A stretch of DNA of 50,628 nucleotides from Flavobacteriales bacterium (lineage in GTDB: Bacteria > Bacteroidota > Bacteroidia > Flavobacteriales > Flavobacteriaceae), in contig JAHEDS010000010.1 in NCBI GenBank assembly GCA_024641135.1, forward strand, positions 1 to 50,628, read 5' to 3'. This document shows, piece after piece, positions 10,830 through 19,613 of the stretch. The notes under the pieces were generated by a model. The model worked only from the letters and a program-made list of their open reading frames with translations. It was not told the DNA's origin and did no database searches. The stretch's first letter is position 1; each line of letters begins with the position of its first letter. The position numbers were made by a program, and so were the translations under genes.

Positions 10830-10870
10830 GCCCCAAATCTACCATGAACTTAACCTACTTATGTTATGGT
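10798..10870 (-). ncRNA. candidate small RNA, copy 2 (~73 nt)
   Basis: Same 41-bp core (10870-10830, 41/41 identical) followed by terminator AAAAAAAGGTGAAC-TTCT-GTTCGCCTTTTTTT. Confidence 0.7.
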
Positions 10871-10874
10871 AGTA

Positions 10875-10882
10875 CCAATTTA
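10875..10882 (-). promoter_or_regulatory. degenerate -7 box of sRNA copy 2
   Basis: Minus-strand TAAATTGG (one mismatch to TAnnTTTG) at exactly the same 4-nt offset from the core as in copy 1; no TTTG at the -33 position. Confidence 0.5.
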
Positions 10883-10890
10883 TACGTATT

Positions 10891-10960
10891 TTAGATAAAA
10901 GTTCTATTTTTTAGATAAAACGCATTTTTATTAGATTAAATGTAGTTTTCATAGATAAAG
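10891..10960. repeat. four-unit direct-repeat array, exact 20-bp period (consensus TTAGATAAAA)
   Basis: TTAGATAAAA 10891-10900, TTAGATAAAA 10911-10920, TTAGATTAAA 10931-10940, ATAGATAAAG 10951-10960, with T-rich spacers. Confidence 0.75.
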
Positions 10961-10984
10961 TGCCACTAAATATTTTTTTATTAA

Positions 10985-12883
10985 TTAATAGGCCCGTTTT
11001 TTGTTTCCTTCATAAAAATTAATAAATGCACGGTTAACAACTCTGTTTCCGCCTACTGTTGGGTAGTTACCCGTAAAATACCAATCACCCAAATGTTTTG
11101 GACAAGCCTTATGTAAATTTTCAACTGACTGGAATATTATTTTAATTTCAGATTTAACATTGTCACCAGTTAATAACTCTGCTATTTTATCCGAGATTTG
11201 TTCATCTGTAAACGGTTCATAAATTTCCTTAACAAAGTTTTTAACTTGTCTGTCTTCTAAATCTGTTTGAAGAATGCATTTATCATATACTTCTTTTACA
11301 ATGTCAAAGTTGTTTGATTCTTTAAGTAGCTCTAATGCAGCTTTAAAAGCAATTAAACTTTCAAGATTTGCCATATCTATACCGTAACAATCGGGATAAC
11401 GTATTTGCGGTGCTGAAGAAACTATAACAATTTTTTTAGGATTCAATCTGTCAAGCATTTTTATAATACTCATCTTTAGAGTAGTCCCTCGAACAATGCT
11501 ATCATCTATAATAACCAAATTATCAGTCCGTTTAATAACCCCATAAGTTACATCATAAACGTGTGCTACTAAGTCATCACGGCTACTGTCTTCTGTAATA
11601 AAAGTCCTTAGTTTAACATCTTTAATGGCTATCTTTTCAATTCGCGGCATTTGAGATAAAATTTCGGTAACCCGTTCTGCTGATAAATTTCTGCTTCCGC
11701 TTAGAATAGCTTTGGTTTTCTTTTTATTGAGGAAATCTTCTACCGATTCAATCATTCCGTAAAAGGAAGTTTCTGCCGTATTTGGGATATATGAAAAAAC
11801 AGTATTTTTAATATCCTTGTTAATAGCGTCTAAAACTTTTGGCATGAGCAATCTACCAAGCATTTTTCGTTCTTGATAAATTTCAGCATCACTACCTCTT
11901 GAAAAATAAATGCGTTCAAATGAGCACGCTTTTCGTTCTAAAGGATTTAATATTTTCTTAATGGCAGTTTTACCAGATTTTTTTGTGATAATAGCATGAC
12001 CAGGCTCCAACTCTTTAACATCTTGATATTTTACATTAAATACCGTTTGAATCACAGGACGCTCAGAAGCAACCACAACAATTTCATCATCTTTATAATA
12101 ATATGCTGGACGAATTCCTGCAGGATCTCTTAATACAAATGAATCTCCGTGACCTAGTAATCCAGCCATTGCATAACCGCCATCCCAGTTTTTAGCAGCT
12201 CTCTTAAGTATTTTAGCAACGTTTAAACGCTCAGCAATCAGAGGAGAACACTCATTTTTGCTATAACCTTCATTTTTTAAATCTTTATATATTTTGCTTA
12301 CAGAATCATCTAAAAAATGACCTATTTTTTCCATAATGGTAATAGTATCGGTATACTCCTTTGGATGCTGACCTAAATCAATTAGGTTTTGAAACAATTC
12401 TTTAACATTGGTCATGTTAAAGTTTCCGGCAAGAATAAGATTTCTGTGCTGCCAGTTATTTTGTCTTAAAAAGGGATGAACGCTTTCAACACTGTTCTTC
12501 CCAAAAGTACCATATCTAACGTGTCCTAAAAAGACTTCACCTATATAGGGAATATTCTTTTTTTGAAGTTCGACACTATCTACATATTCAGGATTTTCTG
12601 TAAACTCTTTGTTAATTCTTTGGTTTATTTGAGCAAAAATATCTTGAATAGGTTGTTGTGCGATAGATCTCACCCTACTTATATAGCGTTCACCAGGCTT
12701 TGTGTCTAATTTTATACTTGCAAAACCAGCTCCATCTTGACCTCTGTTATGCTGTTTTTCCATCATCAGATACATTTTATTGACTCCATAAAACGCACTT
12801 CCATATTTTTCTTTATAGAACTCTAAAGGTTTTAAAAGTCTTAAAACAGCAATTCCGCATTCGTGTTTTAACGCATCACTCAT
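10985..12883 (-). CDS. amidophosphoribosyltransferase-like protein (PurF family, 632 aa)
   Basis: N-terminal class II glutamine amidotransferase (HECGIAV...HNRGQDGAGFASI, GHVRYGTFG) and PRPP-binding VIIDDSIVRGTTLK. Confidence 0.85.
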   Translation of the reverse strand: MSDALKHECGIAVLRLLKPLEFYKEKYGSAFYGVNKMYLMMEKQHNRGQDGAGFASIKLDTKPGERYISRVRSIAQQPIQDIFAQINQRINKEFTENPEYVDSVELQKKNIPYIGEVFLGHVRYGTFGKNSVESVHPFLRQNNWQHRNLILAGNFNMTNVKELFQNLIDLGQHPKEYTDTITIMEKIGHFLDDSVSKIYKDLKNEGYSKNECSPLIAERLNVAKILKRAAKNWDGGYAMAGLLGHGDSFVLRDPAGIRPAYYYKDDEIVVVASERPVIQTVFNVKYQDVKELEPGHAIITKKSGKTAIKKILNPLERKACSFERIYFSRGSDAEIYQERKMLGRLLMPKVLDAINKDIKNTVFSYIPNTAETSFYGMIESVEDFLNKKKTKAILSGSRNLSAERVTEILSQMPRIEKIAIKDVKLRTFITEDSSRDDLVAHVYDVTYGVIKRTDNLVIIDDSIVRGTTLKMSIIKMLDRLNPKKIVIVSSAPQIRYPDCYGIDMANLESLIAFKAALELLKESNNFDIVKEVYDKCILQTDLEDRQVKNFVKEIYEPFTDEQISDKIAELLTGDNVKSEIKIIFQSVENLHKACPKHLGDWYFTGNYPTVGGNRVVNRAFINFYEGNKKRAY

Positions 12884-12913
12884 TTCAGTAGTATTTTGTT
12901 TTATTTATATAAA

Positions 12914-12943
12914 TAAAAAACGCGCTCTATTTTGAGCGCGTTT
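12914..12943 (-). terminator. terminator between PfkB-type gene and PurF-family gene
   Basis: Stem aaacgcgctc-tatttt-gagcgcgttt just downstream of the minus-strand stop at 12946; T-run on minus strand. Confidence 0.7.
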
Positions 12944-12945
12944 GT

Positions 12946-13872
12946 TTATGTTAATGTTATATCGAATTGTGTTAATTTTTTAAATTGCAATAATCGTTTA
13001 TGAACCTCGTCATGTGTCAAATTTTTCATGCGTTCGGTTCCAAATTTTTCAACACAAAACGACGCTAGTGTGGATCCATAGATAACAGCATTCTTCATGT
13101 TTTCAAACGAAATATCTCCTGTTTTTGCAATATAGCCAGCAAATCCACCAGCAAACGTGTCGCCAGCACCTGTTGGATCAAAAACTTCCTCTAAAGGTAG
13201 TGCAGGAGCATAAAACACATTATCATTATGAAATAATAAAGCACCATGTTCTCCTTTTTTAATCACCACATATTTTGGTCCCATTTCATGAATTTTTCTT
13301 GCAGCAACAACTAAAGAATACTCTCCGGTTAATTGACGTGCTTCTTCATCATTGATAGTAATAACATCAATACGTTTAATAACATTATGTAATTCTGTTA
13401 AAGCGCTATTCATCCAGAAATTCATGGTGTCTAATATGACTAACTTTGGTTTAGCTGTCATTTGATCTAACACACTCAATTGTACATTAGGGTGCAAATT
13501 CCCTAACATTACAACTTCAGAATCGCGATAATTTAAAGGAACTTTTGGGTTGAAATCTGCAAGAGTATTTAGCTCAGTTACTAAAGTATCTCGTGTGTTC
13601 ATATCATTATGATACTTCCCACTCCAGAAAAAGGTTTTACCATTTTTAACTATTTCAACACCAGACACATTTATGTTTTTTCCAGATAATAAATCCAAGT
13701 AATCTTGAGGGAAATCACCTCCAACGATAGAAACAACTGCAGAATCAATATCAAATTGTGATGCCGACAAACCAATAAAAGTTGCGGCGCCACCCAGTAT
13801 TTTATCGGTTTTACCGAAAGGAGTTTCAATAGCATCAAACGCTAAAGTACCTACAATGACTAATTTACTCAT
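12946..13872 (-). CDS. PfkB family carbohydrate/nucleoside kinase
   Basis: GGAATFIGLSASQF N-terminal and DPTGAGDTFAGGFAGYI C-terminal PfkB signatures. Confidence 0.9.
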   Translation of the reverse strand: MSKLVIVGTLAFDAIETPFGKTDKILGGAATFIGLSASQFDIDSAVVSIVGGDFPQDYLDLLSGKNINVSGVEIVKNGKTFFWSGKYHNDMNTRDTLVTELNTLADFNPKVPLNYRDSEVVMLGNLHPNVQLSVLDQMTAKPKLVILDTMNFWMNSALTELHNVIKRIDVITINDEEARQLTGEYSLVVAARKIHEMGPKYVVIKKGEHGALLFHNDNVFYAPALPLEEVFDPTGAGDTFAGGFAGYIAKTGDISFENMKNAVIYGSTLASFCVEKFGTERMKNLTHDEVHKRLLQFKKLTQFDITLT

Positions 13873-14060
13873 GAAGAGGGTTAATAATTTTGTGCAAATA
13901 TAAACTTTTTAAAAGCTAAAAAGCGAATTTATTTTTCCTCAAAATTTGGATAAAGTATCGCTTGTTATATTTCAATAAACTTATAATTAGAAAAAGAAAT
14001 TCATAAGCTTCTGACTCAGAAAGTGCATTCTAAAAAAGCCTTTATTTTTTAAGTACAGAA

Positions 14061-15161
14061 TTATATTTTTATATAAATTTTCTTCTTATCCATAAAAAAT
14101 CCAACAACCCAACAAGTAAGCATTATAGAAAGCGCAAATGCCAAAGAGCCTACGTATCCCCCAAGTGATGACACAAATATGTTTTCAGCAATCCAATCAT
14201 AGGCAGAATTGTCACCAATTCTAGATACAAATAAAGTAATAACAAGTATCTCTGAAAGCACATAAATGAACAAGGGGTTTTTACCAAAGACTTCAAAGAA
14301 ATAGGTCCATTTTGTTTTATTCAAAATATCTAAAAGGTAGACTAATAATGATAAAACAATCAAGTCGATTCCAATGGTAAGTATAACAAAAGAGCTTGAC
14401 CAAAGTTTTTTGTTAAATGGTAAAAGTAAATCCCAGCTTAGTCCAATAAAAATCAACACAGCTCCGAGTAGGGTCATTTGTGCTATTGTTTTATAATTTT
14501 GACCACTTTTTTGAAGGAATATGCCTGTAAGATATCCCGCAATGACATTTGCAATAGCAGGCAGAGTACTTAATAATCCCTCAGGATCAAAAGCTATTCC
14601 ATCACCATGATACATGTGACTAGCTCCAATTAACCAAGTGTCTAATTTTAATACGGCATTACCGGGCAATGACAAATCACCAAACGCTAAAAGTATTATT
14701 GGATACGAAATAAGCGCAAATAAACTGAATATTATGGCGCCCTTTGTTTTGAAAAATCGTAAAACAACAGATGCAATTAAATAGCATAGGGCAATACGCT
14801 GAAGTACCCCAAAAATACGTGTATTATGGATACTTGTTAATGTGCCATTTTCAAAAAATGGGAACCAATACATTAGGAAGCCTATCAGAAAAATAATTAA
14901 GGTCCTTTTGAACACTTTTGAAAAAAATATTTTATTTGATAAGGACTCATATTTCCCCATACTAAAGCTCATGGAATTACCAACTATAAAAAGAAAAGTA
15001 GGAAAAACCAAATCGGTTAATGTAAAGCCATTCCATTCGGCATGTAATAATGGAGAAAAGGTAGTGGAATACTTTCCAGGTGAATTTACAACAATCATTA
15101 AAGCAATATCTAACCCTCTAAACACATCTAATGATAAATAACGTTTTTTAATTTTCTCCAT
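14061..15161 (-). CDS. multi-pass acyltransferase-like membrane protein (DUF5009 / heparan-alpha-glucosaminide N-acetyltransferase-like)
   Basis: N-terminal KRYLSLDVFRGLDIALMIVVNSPG and HAEWNGFTLTDLVFPTFLFIVGNSMSFS; many TM helices. Confidence 0.82.
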   Translation of the reverse strand: MEKIKKRYLSLDVFRGLDIALMIVVNSPGKYSTTFSPLLHAEWNGFTLTDLVFPTFLFIVGNSMSFSMGKYESLSNKIFFSKVFKRTLIIFLIGFLMYWFPFFENGTLTSIHNTRIFGVLQRIALCYLIASVVLRFFKTKGAIIFSLFALISYPIILLAFGDLSLPGNAVLKLDTWLIGASHMYHGDGIAFDPEGLLSTLPAIANVIAGYLTGIFLQKSGQNYKTIAQMTLLGAVLIFIGLSWDLLLPFNKKLWSSSFVILTIGIDLIVLSLLVYLLDILNKTKWTYFFEVFGKNPLFIYVLSEILVITLFVSRIGDNSAYDWIAENIFVSSLGGYVGSLAFALSIMLTCWVVGFFMDKKKIYIKI

Positions 15162-15202
15162 TTTTAATTTTAAAATATAGTTGATATAATTTTTTGGATT
15201 TA

Positions 15203-16573
15203 CTAAAGTATTACGTTTTCTGTTTGCCCTTCGATACGGCTTTTTTCTGCAGTGAAACCCATAATATGACTCTCAACAGATGCATCAATAGTCGATGATA
15301 ATAAATCAGGATTTTGTTGAGATACAGCTTTAACCCAATCTGCTGCTAAATTCCAATCGCCGCCACCATGCGAATCACTATCAAGTTCAAATACCGTTTC
15401 TTCATTAGTTAAGAAGTTTGTATAAACAAATTTAGACATGTCTCCAACTATGTCTCCATGGCTTCCCATTATGCGCGTGCGCCTTCCTTCATACGAAGTG
15501 AAAGCCTCCATACTAAAGGCAGCTGTAATGCCATCTTCAAATTGAAGATTGGTGACATAATGGTCCGGTTGATCGTTATCCATTTGATAAACACAACGAC
15601 CATAATTTGTTGTTTTTAGATAGTTAAGTACTGCTTCCGCTTGTTTGTCAGTATCTTCAGGAAGATCGAAAACGTAATTTCGTTGTCGTTCTCTGTAGTA
15701 AATTTTCAATGCGCTATAAGGGCATTCATTCTCTACAGTACAACCATCAGTGCATCTTGGCGTTGCTCCTTCAGGTTTATTTTCTTTTTTAAACCATTTT
15801 AAGTCCCCAAAAGCAGAGACTTTTTTACATGGTTTTCCAACCATCCACCTTAAAATATCAAGGTCGTGGCAAGATTTAGCCAAAATTATGGGAGTTGTCT
15901 CTTTACTATTGTGCCAATTTCCACGAACATAGCTATGAGACATATGTATATGTTCAATAGGTTCAATATGCTGAATACTTATTAACTCTCCAATGCTTCC
16001 ATTTTGAATTAATTCACGTAATTTAATAAAGTAAGGAGAATATCTTAGAACATGACAAACGCCAACTATTCTATTTGTTGTTTTTGCCAGAGCTAATATA
16101 TCTCGGCATTCCTTTTCTGTGGGAGCAATAGGTTTTTCTAATAAGATATCGTAACCCATTGAAAGCGCTTTCATGCAAGGGTCATAATGTAAATTATCGG
16201 GAGTTGTAATTATAATGGCATCGGCAAATTTAGGTCTTTCGAAAACCTGCTCCCAAGTATCAAAACTATTTTCAGGTTTAATATTATGTTTTGTACAATA
16301 CCGCTCATTTCTAATTTTAATAGGTTCAGCGACGCCAATAATATTTAAATGGTCTGGAAATTTCATAGCAAAATCCCCATATACGTTTCCTCTGTTACCT
16401 GCACCAAGAGTGATAGCAGTCACAGGTTTTTCTGGGGCCGGGTTTTTTAATTTATTGGGAATATGTACTCTAATATTTGGAGTGCTAAATCCATGAAGTG
16501 GAACTGTCAATATACCTCCTGTGGCAAAACCTAATGTTTTAAGGAGATTTCTTCTAGAAATTTCTTTTTTCAT
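15203..16573 (-). CDS. Gfo/Idh/MocA family oxidoreductase with Tat-like signal
   Basis: SRRNLLKTLGFATGG leader; GAGNRGNVYGDFA Rossmann motif; EKPIAPTEKEC. Confidence 0.9.
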   Translation of the reverse strand: MKKEISRRNLLKTLGFATGGILTVPLHGFSTPNIRVHIPNKLKNPAPEKPVTAITLGAGNRGNVYGDFAMKFPDHLNIIGVAEPIKIRNERYCTKHNIKPENSFDTWEQVFERPKFADAIIITTPDNLHYDPCMKALSMGYDILLEKPIAPTEKECRDILALAKTTNRIVGVCHVLRYSPYFIKLRELIQNGSIGELISIQHIEPIEHIHMSHSYVRGNWHNSKETTPIILAKSCHDLDILRWMVGKPCKKVSAFGDLKWFKKENKPEGATPRCTDGCTVENECPYSALKIYYRERQRNYVFDLPEDTDKQAEAVLNYLKTTNYGRCVYQMDNDQPDHYVTNLQFEDGITAAFSMEAFTSYEGRRTRIMGSHGDIVGDMSKFVYTNFLTNEETVFELDSDSHGGGDWNLAADWVKAVSQQNPDLLSSTIDASVESHIMGFTAEKSRIEGQTENVIL

Positions 16574-16632
16574 TACTGACGAATTAACAAATTATTATTT
16601 TTAAAAATAGTATTTTTAATTGTATATCAATA

Positions 16633-17274
16633 TTATTTTCTTCCAAAATCTGCAGGGATTTCTCCCCAAGCTTTTGTTTCCCATTTTACAATAACAGTAT
16701 TAAAACTATTTGTCTTTAACCAATTAACCGCCCTTTCAATCAGCTCAAAAACGGCTTTGTTTTTTTCGTTTAATTCGAGTTTGGTATTACAGGTTTTCTT
16801 TTTCACCCAACTTATAGCTGTTCTAGAATCTGTATATATAATTTTATCACTGTTATTTTTTTTTAACAAAGCTAAACCATGAACAATGGCTAAAAATTCC
16901 CCAATGTTATTAGTGCCTTCTTCAAAAGGGCCTTGGATAAATAATTGTTTTTTTGTTTTAGTATCAACTCCTCGATATTCCATTATGCCAGGATTTCCAC
17001 TTGAGGCAGCATCAACTGAAATCGAATCAAAATTAGGCTGGCCAATTTTTTTGAGTTGTTCAGCAGATAATTCACTTTTAAAAGACTTTGACTTTCCTAT
17101 ATAGTCTTTATAGTTACTATTTAAAGCTTTTTTAGCAGCATCAAAACTTTCAAAAGATTTATACTGAGCGCCTTCATAATTGGTGATTTGTGCTTTACAA
17201 TCATCCCAGGATTCAAATACTCCTTTATGATGTCCTTTCCAAACCGTATAATATTTTTTCTTTTTTTTACTCAT
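16633..17274 (-). CDS. RNase H family protein with N-terminal viroplasmin-type (caulimovirus) RNA/DNA-hybrid binding domain
   Basis: KKKYYTVWKGHHKGVFESWDDCKAQITNYEGAQYKSF plus SVDAASSGNPG...GTNNIGEFLAIVHGL...YTDSRTAISWV. Confidence 0.87.
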   Translation of the reverse strand: MSKKKKKYYTVWKGHHKGVFESWDDCKAQITNYEGAQYKSFESFDAAKKALNSNYKDYIGKSKSFKSELSAEQLKKIGQPNFDSISVDAASSGNPGIMEYRGVDTKTKKQLFIQGPFEEGTNNIGEFLAIVHGLALLKKNNSDKIIYTDSRTAISWVKKKTCNTKLELNEKNKAVFELIERAVNWLKTNSFNTVIVKWETKAWGEIPADFGRK

Positions 17275-17845
17275 TTGGAAATAAAAAGGATTCTACGATT
17301 TTTGGGAAATGCCTCATTTCTAATTCATGGATTTTAGCCGCAACGGTTTCAGCAGAATCATTACTTTTTACTTCACATTTCGATTGAAAAATTACAGCTC
17401 CCTCATCGTAATGTTCATTAACATAATGGATAGTGATGCCGGTCTCCCTTTCTTTATTTGCAACTACAGATTCGTGAACATGCATACCATACATGCCTTT
17501 CCCTCCATATTTAGGCAATAAAGCTGGATGGATATTTATGACCTTATTTTCAAAAGCATCCAAAATAGGTGTTGGGAATTTCCATAAAAAACCAGCAAGA
17601 ACGATAATATCTGGATTAATTGCTTTCAAAAGATCTAAAACATGATTTTCAGCATAAAACGCCGTTCTATTAAATGACAAACAACTAACTTTTAAATTGT
17701 TACATCGGTCAATTACCTTAGCGTAAGGATTATTTGTTAAGACTTGAACAACAGAAACATCCTTTCTTGTATTAAAAAACTTAATTAAATTTTCGGCATT
17801 CGTTCCGGAACCTGAAGCAAAAATTATGATGCGTTTCATTTTCAA
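17267..17845 (-). CDS. purN: phosphoribosylglycinamide formyltransferase
   Basis: IIIFASGSGTNAENLI; IVLAGFLWKFPTPILDAFENKVINIHPALLPKYGGKGMYG; 8-bp overlap with the RNase H start. Confidence 0.93.
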   Translation of the reverse strand: MKMKRIIIFASGSGTNAENLIKFFNTRKDVSVVQVLTNNPYAKVIDRCNNLKVSCLSFNRTAFYAENHVLDLLKAINPDIIVLAGFLWKFPTPILDAFENKVINIHPALLPKYGGKGMYGMHVHESVVANKERETGITIHYVNEHYDEGAVIFQSKCEVKSNDSAETVAAKIHELEMRHFPKIVESFLFPNE

Positions 17846-18068
17846 TTTTTTAAACTATTGATAATTGTAATTCGCTAAATATTAAATAAGTATCTTTAAA
17901 AAGCGCCTATACTTAATTATTTAAGAACACTTCTTTGTGTGACATTTTCAAACAAAAAAAAGAATAATAATTAAGAAATAGATAGTAAATTATAAATACT
18001 TAAAACTTATTTGGTAAATTTAGAATCATATTTTTAAACTAAAGTCGTGTTTTAAAAATAAAGTTTTT

Positions 18069-18076
18069 TATTTTTG
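18069..18076 (+). promoter_or_regulatory. TAnnTTTG -7 box upstream of acpP
   Basis: TATTTTTG 31 bp before the acpP ATG. Confidence 0.5.
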
Positions 18077-18107
18077 CCAACTAATTAAAACCTTAAATTA
18101 AAAGATT

Positions 18108-18341
18108 ATGTCAGACATTGCATCAAGAGTAAAAGCGATTATCGTAGACAAATTGGGAGTTGATGAGAACGAAGTTGTAACTGAAGCTAGCTTCACAAAC
18201 GATTTAGGAGCGGACTCATTAGACACAGTTGAATTAATTATGGAATTTGAAAAAGAATTTGATATTCAAATCCCAGATGATCAAGCTGAAAATATCGCAA
18301 CAGTAGGTCAAGCTATATCGTATATAGAGGCTGCAAAATAA
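18108..18341 (+). CDS. acpP: acyl carrier protein
   Basis: 77 aa; [28 protein letters not shown] phosphopantetheine site. Confidence 0.97.
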   Translation: MSDIASRVKAIIVDKLGVDENEVVTEASFTNDLGADSLDTVELIMEFEKEFDIQIPDDQAENIATVGQAISYIEAAK

Positions 18342-18353
18342 GCTAAAATTTTT

Positions 18354-19604
18354 ATGGAATTAAAGCGCGTTGTAGTTACAGGATTAGGAGCTTTAACACC
18401 TATTGGCAATACCAAAGATGAATTTTGGAATGCTTTAATTGGTGGTAAAAGTGGAGCTGCACCTATAACCTATTTTGATACCGAAAAGTTTAAAACAAAA
18501 TTTGCTTGCGAGTTAAAAAACTTTGAGGCGACCGATTTTCTTGATAGAAAAGAGGCTCGTAAAATGGATAAGTTTGCACAATATGCTATGGTTGCCGCTG
18601 ATGAGGCAATTGCAGATGCTAAATTTAATCTTGACGAAGTTAATAAATTGCGAGTAGGGGTAATTTGGGGAGCAGGAATAGGTGGATTGGAAACATTCCA
18701 AGACGAAGTTTTAAACTTTGCCTCTGGTGACGGCTCTCCAAGATTCAACCCATTCTTTATTCCCAAAATGATTGCAGATATTGCACCTGCAAACATTTCC
18801 ATAAAATACGGTTTTATGGGACCTAATTACACAACAGTTTCTGCTTGTGCTTCATCTGCTAACGCTATGTTTGATGCGCTAAACTCTATCCGATTAGGAC
18901 ATTGTGATGTAATAGTAACAGGCGGAAGTGAGGCAGCTGTAACCATTGCTGGAATGGGAGGGTTTAATGCAATGCATGCTCTGTCAACCAGAAATGAAAG
19001 TCCGGAAACGGCATCTCGCCCATTTGATGGAAGTAGAGATGGTTTTGTTTTAGGCGAAGGGGCAGGAGCAATCGTATTGGAAGAATATGAACATGCTAAG
19101 AAACGAGGAGCCAAAATATATGCGGAATTTGTTGGAGGAGGATTATCATCTGATGCTTATCACATGACTGCTCCGCATCCTGATGGTATTGGCGTAGTTG
19201 CAGTAATGCAAAATTGCTTAGAAAATGCAGGGTTAAAACCTGAAGATGTAGATCACATTAACACGCATGGAACATCGACTCCATTAGGAGATGTTGCTGA
19301 ACTTAAAGCAATCTCAAAAGTTTTTGGTAGTCACGCAAAAGATATAAATATTAATTCAACAAAATCAATGACTGGTCATTTACTAGGTGCTGCCGGTGCT
19401 ATTGAGGCCATTTCGGTAATTTTGGCAATGGAACATGGTGTTGTTCCTCCCACAATTAATCATACTACAGTAGATGAAAATATTGATCCGGAATTAAATT
19501 TAACTTTAAATAAAGCTCAAAAGAGAGATGTCAAAGTGGGTATGAGTAATACCTTTGGTTTTGGCGGTCATAATGCTTGCGTAGTATTTAAGAGATTAGA
19601 TTAA
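18354..19604 (+). CDS. fabF: 3-oxoacyl-ACP synthase II
   Basis: KRVVVTGLGALTPIGN; TVSACASSANA active Cys; NTHGTSTPLGD; STKSMTGHLLGAAGAIEA. Confidence 0.97.
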   Translation: MELKRVVVTGLGALTPIGNTKDEFWNALIGGKSGAAPITYFDTEKFKTKFACELKNFEATDFLDRKEARKMDKFAQYAMVAADEAIADAKFNLDEVNKLRVGVIWGAGIGGLETFQDEVLNFASGDGSPRFNPFFIPKMIADIAPANISIKYGFMGPNYTTVSACASSANAMFDALNSIRLGHCDVIVTGGSEAAVTIAGMGGFNAMHALSTRNESPETASRPFDGSRDGFVLGEGAGAIVLEEYEHAKKRGAKIYAEFVGGGLSSDAYHMTAPHPDGIGVVAVMQNCLENAGLKPEDVDHINTHGTSTPLGDVAELKAISKVFGSHAKDININSTKSMTGHLLGAAGAIEAISVILAMEHGVVPPTINHTTVDENIDPELNLTLNKAQKRDVKVGMSNTFGFGGHNACVVFKRLD

Positions 19605-19613
19605 TTCCCCCGA

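Noticed and set aside
10600-10870. IS remnant or MITE explanation for the duplicated core
   Set aside because: No terminal inverted repeats or target duplications seen; copies are same-orientation with terminator and promoter-like signals at matching offsets
10891-10960. Possible CRISPR array
   Set aside because: Units are 10 bp with 10-bp AT-rich spacers, far too short for CRISPR; no cas genes in the window
18470-19114. Minus-strand ORFs opposite fabF
   Set aside because: Antisense shadows of a highly conserved gene
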